A stretch of DNA of 64,000 nucleotides from Streptococcus oralis (GTDB lineage Bacteria; Bacillota; Bacilli; Lactobacillales; Streptococcaceae). The translations under genes and the position numbers were made by a program. The stretch lies in NCBI RefSeq assembly GCF_002386345.1, contig NZ_CP023507.1:1054001-1118000 (forward strand), given 5' to 3'. The notes under the pieces are model-generated. The model was not told the origin of the DNA, ran no database searches, and was given only the letters and a program-made list of their open reading frames with translations. Shown here one piece after another: positions 1 through 8,176 of this stretch; position 1 is the stretch's first letter; every line of letters starts with the position of its first letter.

Positions 1-487
1 AAAGGTCACGAACAATCTCACTAGGGCAAATCACGCCATCTACATCATGAAGGAAGCCACGCACCAAATATTTTACCATACTCGGACGAATTAGCATGCC
101 CTTAGCAATGTAATGCACATAGTCTTCATACTGGGTATGGTAGGTATGAATAACTGGAATTTTCAATTCTCTCGCAATCCAAATTCCTAACAAACCAAGA
201 GAAAATTCTGTCTGGGTATGAATAATATCGAGTTGATACTGCTTGGCAATTTCAAGCGCCTTTGTAAAACCTCGGTAGGCAAATCGTCGATCCTTAAACG
301 CAAAGAAAGGGACACTCGGAATGCGAATAATTTGCCAATCCTCGTAGCGGTTCACATCTTTATCTGTTGTTGTAAAGATAAAAACTGCATGCCCCTGCTT
401 TTCAAGCTCAGTTTTCAAAGTCCGAATACTAGTCGCGACCCCGGAAACCTGAGGGAAATAGGTATCTGTAAATAAACCAATTCGCAT
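1..487 (-). CDS. Glycosyltransferase family 4, N-terminal part (probable alpha-monoglucosyldiacylglycerol synthase), cut by window start
   Basis: The ATG at 485-487 opens a frame that stays open to the window edge (about 162 codons). The N-terminus MRIGLFTDTYFPQVSGVATS is the classic GT4 donor-domain opening, followed by a lipid-acting GT-B pattern (IIHTQTEFSLGLLG, HTYHTQYEDYVHY). It lies 8 bases after cpoA on the same strand, with a GAGGTAA ribosome site overlapping the cpoA stop. In pneumococcus the gene next to cpoA makes monoglucosyl-diacylglycerol, the acceptor used by CpoA, so the pair would build the two membrane glycolipids in sequence. That function is inferred from family and position. 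The C-terminal half lies outside the window. Confidence 0.85.
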   Translation of the reverse strand, partial: MRIGLFTDTYFPQVSGVATSIRTLKTELEKQGHAVFIFTTTDKDVNRYEDWQIIRIPSVPFFAFKDRRFAYRGFTKALEIAKQYQLDIIHTQTEFSLGLLGIWIARELKIPVIHTYHTQYEDYVHYIAKGMLIRPSMVKYLVRGFLHDVDGVICPSEIVRDL

Positions 488-495
488 AAATTACC

Positions 496-1539
496 TCACT
501 TTTTGCCCAAAGCAGCCTGTTCTCGATAAAATTTTAACCAGATTTCCAACAAATGCTCCTCAGAGTACTCTTTGGAGATCTCGCAAGCTTTTTCTTTCAA
601 GTCTTTTAAGGCTTCAGAATCATTCTTGTATTCTAGGATTGCTTCTCTCATCTCGGAAACATCACTTGTAGCACGATAATTCCCATCAAGAATAACCTTA
701 TATAGATCCAAATCTCTTAACATAATCGGAGCCTCGCAACTAGCGGCCTCTAAGATGGTCATAGGGAATAATTCATTATAACTTGGTAGCAAGAACAGAT
801 CCGCCATAGCATAAAGTTCCCGCATCCGTTCGGGTGACACAATTCCAGGAAAAATAAGATTTTCAGGTGGATTGTCCATTATCTTCTTGTAGCGTTCATA
901 ACCATCTGTCATCCCACCAAATGAAAAACCACCTGCCCAGATAAAGGTAATTTCTGGCAATTCCTCAGCAAGACGGATAAAGTCATCAATCCCTTTACGT
1001 TTCTGAACCTGACCCGCACCGATTACGACAAACTGATCTTCCGCGAGATCCATTTCCTTCCGGAGTTGTGCAACTTGCTCAGCTGGTAATGCATGCCATT
1101 TATCTTTGTTTACAAAATTTGGAATATAAGTTACTTTTTCACGCGGAATACCAGCAGCCACTAAATCCTCGATAAACATGGGATTGACCACCACCAAGTG
1201 TTCCATTCGGTTGTAAAAGGAAAAAACATAGCGTTTGACAATTCCTTTTAGGAAAAATGGAATCTTTAAACTCCCCTCAAGCGTATCAGGCAAAAAATGC
1301 ACATAGCCAATTTTTCTCCCAGAGCGTTTCTTTTGGAAAGTAGATAAATAATAAGGGAAATCAATGGTGTGAAAATGAGTTACATCTGCCTCTACAGGAA
1401 GATTCTCTGTAACAATCAACTGGTCTTTAGCATCGCGGTGAAGGAGACTAACCAATTCTCGATATGCTCCTGACACTCCTTGACCAGCTACTTTTTCACT
1501 TGAGCTTAGCATATTAATACGCAATTTTTCGTTTTCCAT
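496..1539 (-). CDS. cpoA: CpoA, alpha-galactosyl-glucosyldiacylglycerol synthase (GT4)
   Basis: A 347-residue GT4 glycosyltransferase that adds the second sugar to monoglucosyl-diacylglycerol at the cytoplasmic membrane. Visible features are the N-terminal LSSSEKVAGQGVSGAYREL, the GT-B linker and UDP-sugar site (VIGAGQVQKRKGIDDF, then the E-x7-E region PSYNELFPMTILEAAS). I chose the ATG at 1537-1539 (MENEKLRINM), because an upstream ATG at 1548 overlaps the -10 box TATAAT (1547-1552); this gives 347 residues, the length I recall for pneumococcal CpoA. CpoA mutations there are linked to beta-lactam resistance and altered glycolipids. It forms an operon with the glycosyltransferase at the window start. 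Confidence 0.92.
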   Translation of the reverse strand: MENEKLRINMLSSSEKVAGQGVSGAYRELVSLLHRDAKDQLIVTENLPVEADVTHFHTIDFPYYLSTFQKKRSGRKIGYVHFLPDTLEGSLKIPFFLKGIVKRYVFSFYNRMEHLVVVNPMFIEDLVAAGIPREKVTYIPNFVNKDKWHALPAEQVAQLRKEMDLAEDQFVVIGAGQVQKRKGIDDFIRLAEELPEITFIWAGGFSFGGMTDGYERYKKIMDNPPENLIFPGIVSPERMRELYAMADLFLLPSYNELFPMTILEAASCEAPIMLRDLDLYKVILDGNYRATSDVSEMREAILEYKNDSEALKDLKEKACEISKEYSEEHLLEIWLKFYREQAALGKK

Positions 1540-1546
1540 ACCTTTC

Positions 1547-1552
1547 ATTATA
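1547..1552 (-). promoter_or_regulatory. -10 box of cpoA promoter
   Basis: TATAAT on the minus strand, 7 bases before the chosen cpoA ATG. The transcript would therefore be leaderless or have a very short leader, unless another promoter also reads through. Confidence 0.5.
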
Positions 1553-1584
1553 CCATTTTATTTCCAGAAAATCAGCAAAAGAAA

Positions 1585-1636
1585 GAAGAGACGATTGGAA
1601 AAAGGATAAAATTATCCTATTTTCCAATCGTCTCTC
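1585..1636 (-). terminator. Long hairpin terminator after the SufT-like gene
   Basis: A near-perfect stem (AGAGACGATTGGAAAA paired with TTTTCCAATCGTCTCT) with an inner AGGATAA/TTATCCT stem, flanked by T-rich runs on both strands. It can end transcription of the 1652-1981 gene. Confidence 0.75.
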
Positions 1637-1651
1637 TCATTTTTTTAGTCT

Positions 1652-1981
1652 TTATTTAATTCCTAGGGCGATACGCGCGTATCGGCTCATTTTTTCAACT
1701 GTCCAAGCTGGATACCAGACCAATTTAACTTCGGTATTGGTTACCTCAGGCACATCTGTCATCGCATCATGTATCTGGTCTGTCAAAAGGTCAGCCAGTG
1801 GGCAGCCCATAGTTGTCAAGGTCATATCAATTTCAGTATGACCTGTTTCACCATCAAAACGAATTTCATAAATCAAACCTAGGTTGACAATATCAATCCC
1901 CAACTCAGGGTCGATGACTTCTTCCAAAGCATTTAAAATGCGTGTTTTGATCGTTTCAATTTGCTCTTCTGTATAAGCCAT
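1652..1981 (-). CDS. MIP18/SufT-like (DUF59) iron-sulfur assembly factor
   Basis: A 109-residue DUF59 (PaaD/SufT/MIP18) protein. Family members act as late iron-sulfur cluster assembly factors. The diagnostic pattern is present: EEVIDPELGIDIVNLGLIYE near the N-terminus and the conserved Cys in TLTTMGCPLADLL. The start MAYTEEQ (1979-1981) was chosen because GAGGAAT lies 4 bases upstream; an ORF extended by four residues has no such site. It directly follows rpoD (14-base gap) in the rpoD-dnaG transcription unit. The exact client proteins cannot be read from sequence. Confidence 0.88.
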   Translation of the reverse strand: MAYTEEQIETIKTRILNALEEVIDPELGIDIVNLGLIYEIRFDGETGHTEIDMTLTTMGCPLADLLTDQIHDAMTDVPEVTNTEVKLVWYPAWTVEKMSRYARIALGIK

Positions 1982-1995
1982 GTTATTCCTCACTC

Positions 1996-3105
1996 TCAGT
2001 CTTCAATAAAATCACGAAGGGGTTTGCTGCGACTTGGTTGGCGCAATTTTCTCAAAGCCTTGGCCTCAATCTGACGGATACGCTCACGAGTCACGTTAAA
2101 GACTTTACCAACATCTTCAAGGGTACGCATTTTCCCATCATCTAGCCCGAAACGAAGGCGCAGAACGTTTTCTTCACGGTCTGTGAGAGTATCCAAAACT
2201 TCATCCAACTGCTCGCGCAAAACGATTCGAGTTGTGTAGTCTACTGGATTTTCAATTACTTCGTCTTCGATAAAGTCCCCAAGATGGCTATCGTCCTCTT
2301 CACCAATCGGTGTTTCAAGTGATACTGGTTCTTGAGCAATTTTCAAGATTTCGCGGACCTTGTCAGGTGTCATATCCATACGCTCAGCGATTTGTTCAGG
2401 AGTTGGATCTTGTCCCAATTCTTGAAGGAGATTCCGCTGTTCACGGACAAGCTTGTTAATGGTTTCTACCATGTGGACAGGGATACGAATAGTACGGGCT
2501 TGGTCAGCGATGGCACGGGTAATCGCCTGACGAATCCACCAAGTTGCGTAAGTTGAAAACTTGAATCCTTTTGAATAGTCAAACTTGTCAACAGCCTTCA
2601 TCAAGCCCATGTTTCCTTCTTGGATCAGGTCAAGAAACTGCATGCCACGCCCTACGTAGCGCTTAGCAATCGAAACCACCAAACGAAGGTTGGCTTCTGC
2701 AAGACGTTGTTTGGCTTCAATATCACCAGCCTCAACTGCTAAGGCCAATTCTTTTTCCTCTTCGTTAGTCAAGAGAGGAACAACCCCGATTTCCTTCAAA
2801 TACATACGGACTGGGTCATTAACCTTGGCAGAAGTTGAGCCAATCAAGTCCTCATCACTGAGTTCTGGTTCTTCTTCTGCACTAAGAACACGCGCGCTTG
2901 GATTTCCTTCGTTATCTGTGATAGAAATTCCAGCATCCTGAATCCGTTGCAAAAGGTCTTCAATGCCTTCTGCATCAAGGGCAAACGGAATAACCAGACT
3001 TGAATTGATTTCGTCATCTGTTGCTGTTCCTGTTTTTTTGTGGTTACGGATAAAGTCTGCTACTTGCACATCAAATGTGGTTACTTCTTTTTGTTTTGTT
3101 GCCAT
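1996..3105 (-). CDS. rpoD: Primary sigma factor RpoD (SigA)
   Basis: A 369-residue housekeeping sigma-70. Visible in order are region 1.1-like N-terminus, region 1.2 ([17 protein letters not shown]), region 2 with the -10 recognition helix ([20 protein letters not shown]), region 3, and region 4.2 with the -35 recognition helix-turn-helix ([20 protein letters not shown]). The full length and the absence of gaps suggest a functional protein. dnaG ends 2 bases upstream, the classic macromolecular-synthesis pairing of primase and sigma factor. Confidence 0.98.
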   Translation of the reverse strand: MATKQKEVTTFDVQVADFIRNHKKTGTATDDEINSSLVIPFALDAEGIEDLLQRIQDAGISITDNEGNPSARVLSAEEEPELSDEDLIGSTSAKVNDPVRMYLKEIGVVPLLTNEEEKELALAVEAGDIEAKQRLAEANLRLVVSIAKRYVGRGMQFLDLIQEGNMGLMKAVDKFDYSKGFKFSTYATWWIRQAITRAIADQARTIRIPVHMVETINKLVREQRNLLQELGQDPTPEQIAERMDMTPDKVREILKIAQEPVSLETPIGEEDDSHLGDFIEDEVIENPVDYTTRIVLREQLDEVLDTLTDREENVLRLRFGLDDGKMRTLEDVGKVFNVTRERIRQIEAKALRKLRQPSRSKPLRDFIED

Positions 3106-3107
3106 TA

Positions 3108-4868
3108 TTACTCCATTCTTCTCTTTTGGGAAATCAATCGTTGCAATTCTTCCAAGGCTGTGTCTGTATCTCCTACATGACTAGCTTCCTGCACTTTCTT
3201 TTTAATCCTTAAATTGTCCTTGCTGAGGAGGGCACGGTTACGAGTCGCTTCGACTTCCGCTAGCTCTTGAGGCGACATCTCAGCTGGCAAATCCAAGCTA
3301 AGCACGTGGTACCAGGCATTTTCAACCTCAGGAGTCTGATGAGACAGTTCCTCTGATCCGATTTCTCCCTCTGCACTTAATAATTCGTAAAGAATTTGAA
3401 ATTCTGGGGTATCAAAGAAAAAATCTTCTCTTAATCGGTAGTCATTTAGAACAACTGGATTCTCAGCCATCCTATAAAGGAGATGAGCCTCTGCTCTCAT
3501 GACTGCTCTCAGTTGCCGCGTTACAGGTAAACTAATCGCTGCTGGAGGTTGCTCCTCTTTGACTCTTTCCTGCCTTTGAACAATGCGACTTTCATTTACA
3601 ATCTGCTCCACCTGCTGGTAATCAAAAGAAGGTAGATTATCCGCCAGAATGTGGATATAAGAATTCTGGGCAGTGATAGACTTTTCTTTGGCGATTAGGG
3701 GGGCAATCTTTTCAATGAACTCGATTTGCGCCTGTAAGTTATCACTATTTTCCGGCTTGAGCTGGTGAATATAGAACTCTATGGGACTAATCCGAGTCTT
3801 GGTTAAAAGGTAAGCCAGGTCTTCAGCAGAATTCTTTTGCAAATACTCATCTGGGTCCATGGCATCAGGTACTCGAACAACCTCAACTGAGAAGTCTTTT
3901 AACTCCTCTAGAGCCTTGGCTGTTGCTGTCTGCCCTGCCTTGTCGCCATCGTAGCTGAGAACAATTTTTTTGGTAAAGCGTCTGAGGTGATCAACATGCT
4001 CCTTGCTTAAGGCTGTTCCCATGGAAGCTACAGCATTTTCTATACCAGCACGGTAGGCTGCAATCACATCCATGAAGCCTTCCATCAGATAGAGCTCTGT
4101 AATCTTACCTGTTCCCTTTTTTGCCTTGTCCAGATGATACAATTCGTAGCTCTTGTTAAAAATTGCAGTCGAGCGGCTATTTTTATATTTGGCAGTCTGA
4201 CTATCCGTTTCTTGCCAGATACGACCTGAAAATGCAATAACCTGCCCCTTGTCATTGGTCAAAGGAAAGATGATTCGTCCAAAAAAAGTATCATAAAATT
4301 GATTACCATCTGACAGATAAAACAAGCCCGAATCCAATAAATCCTTTTCCTCAAACTTGTCAGCCAAACGTTGATAGAGATAAGTTCTCTCTGCTGGAGC
4401 TAGTCCAATCTGGAAGTGCTTCAGAACATCATCTGTCAATCCGCGTTTGTAGAGATAAGCCCTTGCTTCTTCTCCCATCTTTGTCGTCATGAGGATGGCA
4501 TGGTAAAAACGGGCAGCTTCTTCATGCATATCGTATAGAGCTTGATGAGGGGAAGTTTGTTGGGGACGAGACTGTACCGGCGTAGCTAGTTGAATACCGA
4601 CGCGCTCTCCTAAGAGCTGAACGGCTTCCATGAAGGACACACCTTGGTATTCTTCGATAAACTTAAAGACATCTCCTGAACGACCACAGCCAAAACAGTG
4701 ATAAAACTGCTTGTCTTCCACAACGTTGAAAGAAGGGGTCTTTTCACCATGAAAAGGACAGAGCCCTAAATAGTTCCGTCCAGCCTTTTGTAAAGAAATC
4801 ACATCACCTATGACTTCCACAATGTTGGCATTGTTTTTGATTTCTTCAATGACTTGCTTGTCAACCAT
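3108..4868 (-). CDS. dnaG: DNA primase DnaG
   Basis: A 586-residue primase that makes RNA primers for replication. The N-terminal zinc-binding CHC2 domain shows [11 protein letters not shown] and CFGCG; the Toprim catalytic domain shows [16 protein letters not shown] and [10 protein letters not shown]; the C-terminal part is the DnaB-helicase interaction region. The start [10 protein letters not shown] (ATG 4866-4868) is backed by GGAGG 8 bases upstream, whereas the five-residue upstream extension is not. It is followed immediately by rpoD. Confidence 0.97.
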   Translation of the reverse strand: MVDKQVIEEIKNNANIVEVIGDVISLQKAGRNYLGLCPFHGEKTPSFNVVEDKQFYHCFGCGRSGDVFKFIEEYQGVSFMEAVQLLGERVGIQLATPVQSRPQQTSPHQALYDMHEEAARFYHAILMTTKMGEEARAYLYKRGLTDDVLKHFQIGLAPAERTYLYQRLADKFEEKDLLDSGLFYLSDGNQFYDTFFGRIIFPLTNDKGQVIAFSGRIWQETDSQTAKYKNSRSTAIFNKSYELYHLDKAKKGTGKITELYLMEGFMDVIAAYRAGIENAVASMGTALSKEHVDHLRRFTKKIVLSYDGDKAGQTATAKALEELKDFSVEVVRVPDAMDPDEYLQKNSAEDLAYLLTKTRISPIEFYIHQLKPENSDNLQAQIEFIEKIAPLIAKEKSITAQNSYIHILADNLPSFDYQQVEQIVNESRIVQRQERVKEEQPPAAISLPVTRQLRAVMRAEAHLLYRMAENPVVLNDYRLREDFFFDTPEFQILYELLSAEGEIGSEELSHQTPEVENAWYHVLSLDLPAEMSPQELAEVEATRNRALLSKDNLRIKKKVQEASHVGDTDTALEELQRLISQKRRME

Positions 4869-4994
4869 ACACAATACCTCCATCTTATCATAGTTTCACG
4901 TAAACTAGTATAGCTTATTTCTGAAAAAAAGTAAACCATTTCATACGCTTTCCGTAATTCTCTTTGCCTTATTTTTCTAGATAGAAAGAGGTGA

Positions 4995-5033
4995 TAAAAA
5001 ACTCAGAAACACTTCCATGTTTCTAAGTTAATT
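4995..5033 (-). terminator. Terminator of the tryptophan-type ABC operon
   Basis: On the minus strand AACTTAGAAACA pairs with TGTTTCTGAGTT around a six-base loop and is followed by a T run. It lies just after the ABC ATPase stop codon. Confidence 0.75.
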
Positions 5034-5064
5034 TTCACTATTTTTTGATGATTACTTCACTCAT

Positions 5065-5823
5065 CTATTCAAATAATTGATAGTAGTCTGAAATTTTCAT
5101 CTTAGCTTTTTCTTCTTTATTGAGGTCTTGGATGATGCGACCTTCCTTCATGACAATCAGACGGTTTCCATACTTCAGTGCATCTTCCATATGGTGGGTA
5201 ATCATCAAGGCTGTTAGATGATCTTTGCTGACAAAGTCATCTGTTAATTCCATCAATGCCACACTTGTTTTTGGGTCAAGGGCTGCTGTGTGTTCATCCA
5301 ACAAGAGCAACTCTGGTCGTTTCAAAGTTGCCATCAAGAGACTCAAGGCCTGACGTTGTCCACCTGAAAGAAACTCAATAGGAGTGTCCAGATGTTTTTC
5401 AAGACCATTTCCAACCTTTTCAATGGTAGTCTGGAACTCTTCCCTATGGCTTGAAAGCCTTCTAGGCAGGAGTCCTCTCTTCTCACCACGAAACTTGGCA
5501 ATCAAGAGATTTTCCGCCACTGTCATACGGGGAGCCGTACCCATCTTAGGATCCTGAAAGACGCGAGACAAGTACTTAGCCCGCTTTTCAGGTGAAAAAT
5601 TCGTCACGTCCTCCCCCATGATACGGATACTTCCACTTGTTAAAGGTAAGGTACCTGCAATCGTGTTAAAAAGCGTTGATTTCCCCGCTCCATTTCCCCC
5701 TAAGATGGTAATGAAATCATGTTCGAAAATTTCAAGAGAAACATCATTCAGAATGATTTTTTCTTCGTCAAAGCCATTCGTGATGACTTTGGTAGCATTT
5801 TTTAATTCTACAATTGCTGTCAT
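5065..5823 (-). CDS. trpZ: ABC transporter ATP-binding protein (TrpXYZ-type, probable tryptophan uptake)
   Basis: A 252-residue ABC ATPase: Walker A GGNGAGKST (about residue 43), signature LSGGQRQALS, Walker B LLLLDEHTAALD, switch His in MITHHMEDAL. It overlaps the permease gene by four bases (ATGA), showing co-translation. It is the last gene of the permease/binding-protein operon controlled by the T-box leader at about 7838-8075. The substrate assignment to tryptophan rests on that leader and on the known TrpXYZ family, not on the ATPase itself. Confidence 0.85.
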   Translation of the reverse strand: MTAIVELKNATKVITNGFDEEKIILNDVSLEIFEHDFITILGGNGAGKSTLFNTIAGTLPLTSGSIRIMGEDVTNFSPEKRAKYLSRVFQDPKMGTAPRMTVAENLLIAKFRGEKRGLLPRRLSSHREEFQTTIEKVGNGLEKHLDTPIEFLSGGQRQALSLLMATLKRPELLLLDEHTAALDPKTSVALMELTDDFVSKDHLTALMITHHMEDALKYGNRLIVMKEGRIIQDLNKEEKAKMKISDYYQLFE

Positions 5824-6686
5824 TTGCTAAACTTGACTCCTTTCAGGTATTTGCTTTTGAAGGTTGGAATCATAAGGCAAACTGCCAAAATCAAGGCGCT
5901 GTACAAACGAAGATAACTTGTATTAAACCCAAGAGCAATAACTCCCCAAACGAGGAACTGATAAGCGATAGAGCCAACGACGATGGTCATGAGTCGCTCT
6001 GCCAGGGTCAAACTCTTGAACAAAACCTCACCAATAATCAAGCTAGCAAGCCCTACGACAATCACGCCAATTCCTCGAGAGACATCCGCGTATCCTTCTT
6101 GTTGAGCAATTAAGGCCCCTGCAAGCGCGATAATCCCATTTGAGAGAACCAAACCCATGAGTTCCATACGTCCCGTATTGATACCAAAGCTACGAGCCAT
6201 ATCGGGATTGTCACCTGTAGCGATGTAGGCTTGACCTAGTTTGGTATCAAGGAAAAAGAGCATAAGGCCAATAACAAGAGCTACAAAGATTAATCCAGTC
6301 AGGAGTTGGTTAAGGTCTGAATCAAAAGGCAAGACATCCTGAATTTGTTTGGTTCCAAGAAGCCCCAGATTGGCACGTCCCATAATCATGAGCATGATGG
6401 AATGACAAGAAGTCATGACCAGAATCCCTGATAAGAGGGTTGGGATTTTTCCTTTAGTATACAAAAGACCCGTCGCCATTCCAGCTAGACAGCCCGCACC
6501 TACTGCAGCTAAGGTCGCCAAAAACGGATTGACTCCCTGTGTTATCAAGGTTACAGCTACTGCTCCCCCAAGAGGAAAAGAACCTTCAGTAGTCATATCA
6601 GGGAAATTCAAAATTCGGAAAGTCATAAAGATTCCCAAACCTAAAATCGCCCAGACCATTCCCTGAGAAATAATGGATACTATCAT
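5820..6686 (-). CDS. trpY: ABC transporter permease (TrpXYZ-type)
   Basis: A 288-residue integral membrane protein with about eight to nine hydrophobic segments. It has the look of the branched-chain/LivH-type permease family, with the conserved central stretch ALAGALIAQQEGYADVSRGI and GLASLIIGEVL. It sits between the substrate-binding protein (65-base gap) and the ATPase (4-base overlap). It would form the transmembrane channel of the uptake system. Confidence 0.85.
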   Translation of the reverse strand: MIVSIISQGMVWAILGLGIFMTFRILNFPDMTTEGSFPLGGAVAVTLITQGVNPFLATLAAVGAGCLAGMATGLLYTKGKIPTLLSGILVMTSCHSIMLMIMGRANLGLLGTKQIQDVLPFDSDLNQLLTGLIFVALVIGLMLFFLDTKLGQAYIATGDNPDMARSFGINTGRMELMGLVLSNGIIALAGALIAQQEGYADVSRGIGVIVVGLASLIIGEVLFKSLTLAERLMTIVVGSIAYQFLVWGVIALGFNTSYLRLYSALILAVCLMIPTFKSKYLKGVKFSK

Positions 6687-6751
6687 AATCTTTCACTCAT
6701 TTCTTTCTTTAGTAAAAATGGGAGGAGATGTGTCCAGCTCCTCCTTTATCT

Positions 6752-7747
6752 TTATTCAATCACTTGTCCCGCTTCTTTTAGAACGGACTCAGGAATGGTA
6801 ATACCAAGTTCCTGCGCTAGTTTTTTATTAATCACTGACTTACCAGTTGAAAAGACATTAACTGGCGTATCAGCTGGTTTTTCACCTTTCAAAACTTTGG
6901 CAATCATTTTACCAGTAGCCACTCCAAGATCGTGTTGGTCAACTACTACAGATGCTAATCCACCTGCTTCTACCATGGCCGTGGCACTTGGGTAGATTGG
7001 CTTTTTAGCTGTTTGATTACTTGAAACAACTGTTGAGAATGCGGATGCAATGGTATTGTCAATTGGAACCCAAATTGCATCGACCTTGCTTGTCATAACA
7101 TTGACTGTTGAAGCAATTTCATTTGTTGAAGGAACGGCAAATGTTTCGACTGTCAAACCTGCTTTTTCAGCATAAGCCTTGAATTCTTCTACCTGTGTTT
7201 TTGAGTTATCTTCGCTACTTGAGTAAAGAGCTCCGATTGTTTTGACATTTGGTGTGAGAGTTTTTATCAACTCTACTTGTTGTTCAGCAGGGTTGTGGTC
7301 TGATACCCCTGTGATGTTGCCTCCTGGTTTTTTCAAGTCTTTGACCAAGTTAGCACCGATTGGGTCTGTAATAGCAGCCATGATAACTGGTAGGTCTTTT
7401 GTAGCACTAGCGAGTCCTTGAGCCGCTGGTGTCGCGATCCCAACAACAACATCGTTTCCATTAGCAACCAATTGTTTACTCATGGTTGCAACCTTGCTCT
7501 GATCACCTTCAGAGTTCATAAAGTCGATTTTTACCTGGTCGTCCTTATAGCCTTCTTCAGCTAGTCCATCTTGAATCCCTTGGTAAATCAAGTCCAAGGA
7601 TGGGTGACTAACAAATTGAAGGACACCAACCTTAGCAACCTTTTGCTCTTCTTTAGCTGATGGCTTATTCATAGATGAATAAATCAAGCTAGCCACCACC
7701 AATACTGCTAATCCAGCGACAATTCCAATCAAACGTTTATTTTTCAT
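6752..7747 (-). CDS. trpX: ABC transporter substrate-binding protein (TrpX-type)
   Basis: A 331-residue protein of the ABC substrate-binding family PF04392. The N-terminus MKNKRLIGIVAGLAVLVVASLIYSS is a membrane anchor or signal segment. No lipobox cysteine is present, so it is either secreted or tethered by this segment rather than lipidated. The mature part begins VAKVGVLQFVSHPSLDLIYQG, typical of the family, with VVGIATPAAQGLA and PIMAAITDPIGANLV. It is the first gene after the T-box. In streptococci this family under Trp T-boxes has been named TrpX. Confidence 0.85.
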   Translation of the reverse strand: MKNKRLIGIVAGLAVLVVASLIYSSMNKPSAKEEQKVAKVGVLQFVSHPSLDLIYQGIQDGLAEEGYKDDQVKIDFMNSEGDQSKVATMSKQLVANGNDVVVGIATPAAQGLASATKDLPVIMAAITDPIGANLVKDLKKPGGNITGVSDHNPAEQQVELIKTLTPNVKTIGALYSSSEDNSKTQVEEFKAYAEKAGLTVETFAVPSTNEIASTVNVMTSKVDAIWVPIDNTIASAFSTVVSSNQTAKKPIYPSATAMVEAGGLASVVVDQHDLGVATGKMIAKVLKGEKPADTPVNVFSTGKSVINKKLAQELGITIPESVLKEAGQVIE

Positions 7748-7837
7748 TTTTCTTTCTCCTTTTAAATCACTTGTATAATGCTCTTTTCAACAAAACAAGC
7801 GACGCCATCGTTTAAATTCCATCATCATCCTCCTAAT

Positions 7838-8075
7838 AGAAAAAGTCCTCACACAAAAAACTTGTGTGAGGACGTCGATGCGCGGTGCCACCTCAATTAT
7901 AGGGAATATCCCTATCGCTCTTTCTCGCAATAACGAGTTGCACTGTAAGGTGTGCTCACCGAATTTTTATGATTTCAAATTCTTAAGTACATTCAGCCCA
8001 ATTTCATCAATTTCATCTATCTGCTTTCACCAACCACAGACTCTCTATAAAATGAGCATGATTACTTTCTGAATG
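7838..8075 (-). ncRNA. T-box riboswitch, probably tryptophan-specific, with terminator
   Basis: On the minus strand the conserved T-box GAGGTGGCACCGCG is at 7881-7894, followed by a perfect terminator stem (GTCCTCACACAAG with CTTGTGTGAGGAC arms, 7845-7873) and TTTTT. The upstream part folds as Stem I. A TGG codon followed by a purine at 7998-8000 (context ATTGGGCTGAA) fits a Trp specifier. Uncharged tRNA would stabilise the antiterminator and switch on the transporter. The specifier assignment is by eye; the T-box itself is clear. Confidence 0.9.
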
Positions 8076-8080
8076 TTTAA

Positions 8081-8108
8081 ATTATATCATTTTTCAACTA
8101 CTTGTCAA
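8081..8108 (-). promoter_or_regulatory. Promoter of the T-box/ABC transporter operon
   Basis: TTGACA (8103-8108), 16-base spacer, TATAAT (8081-8086), just upstream of T-box Stem I. Both hexamers match consensus. Confidence 0.85.
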
Positions 8109-8137
8109 GCTTATTTTTAGAATTTTTTAAACAATTC

Positions 8138-8169
8138 AAAAACTTCCCCTTGAAAAAGGAGGAAGTTTG
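8138..8169 (-). terminator. Terminator of ftsW-ppc
   Basis: AAACTTCC and GGAAGTTT arms (8140-8168) followed by TTTG-rich sequence, eight bases after the ppc stop and before the T-box promoter. Confidence 0.7.
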
Positions 8170-8176
8170 TAGAATA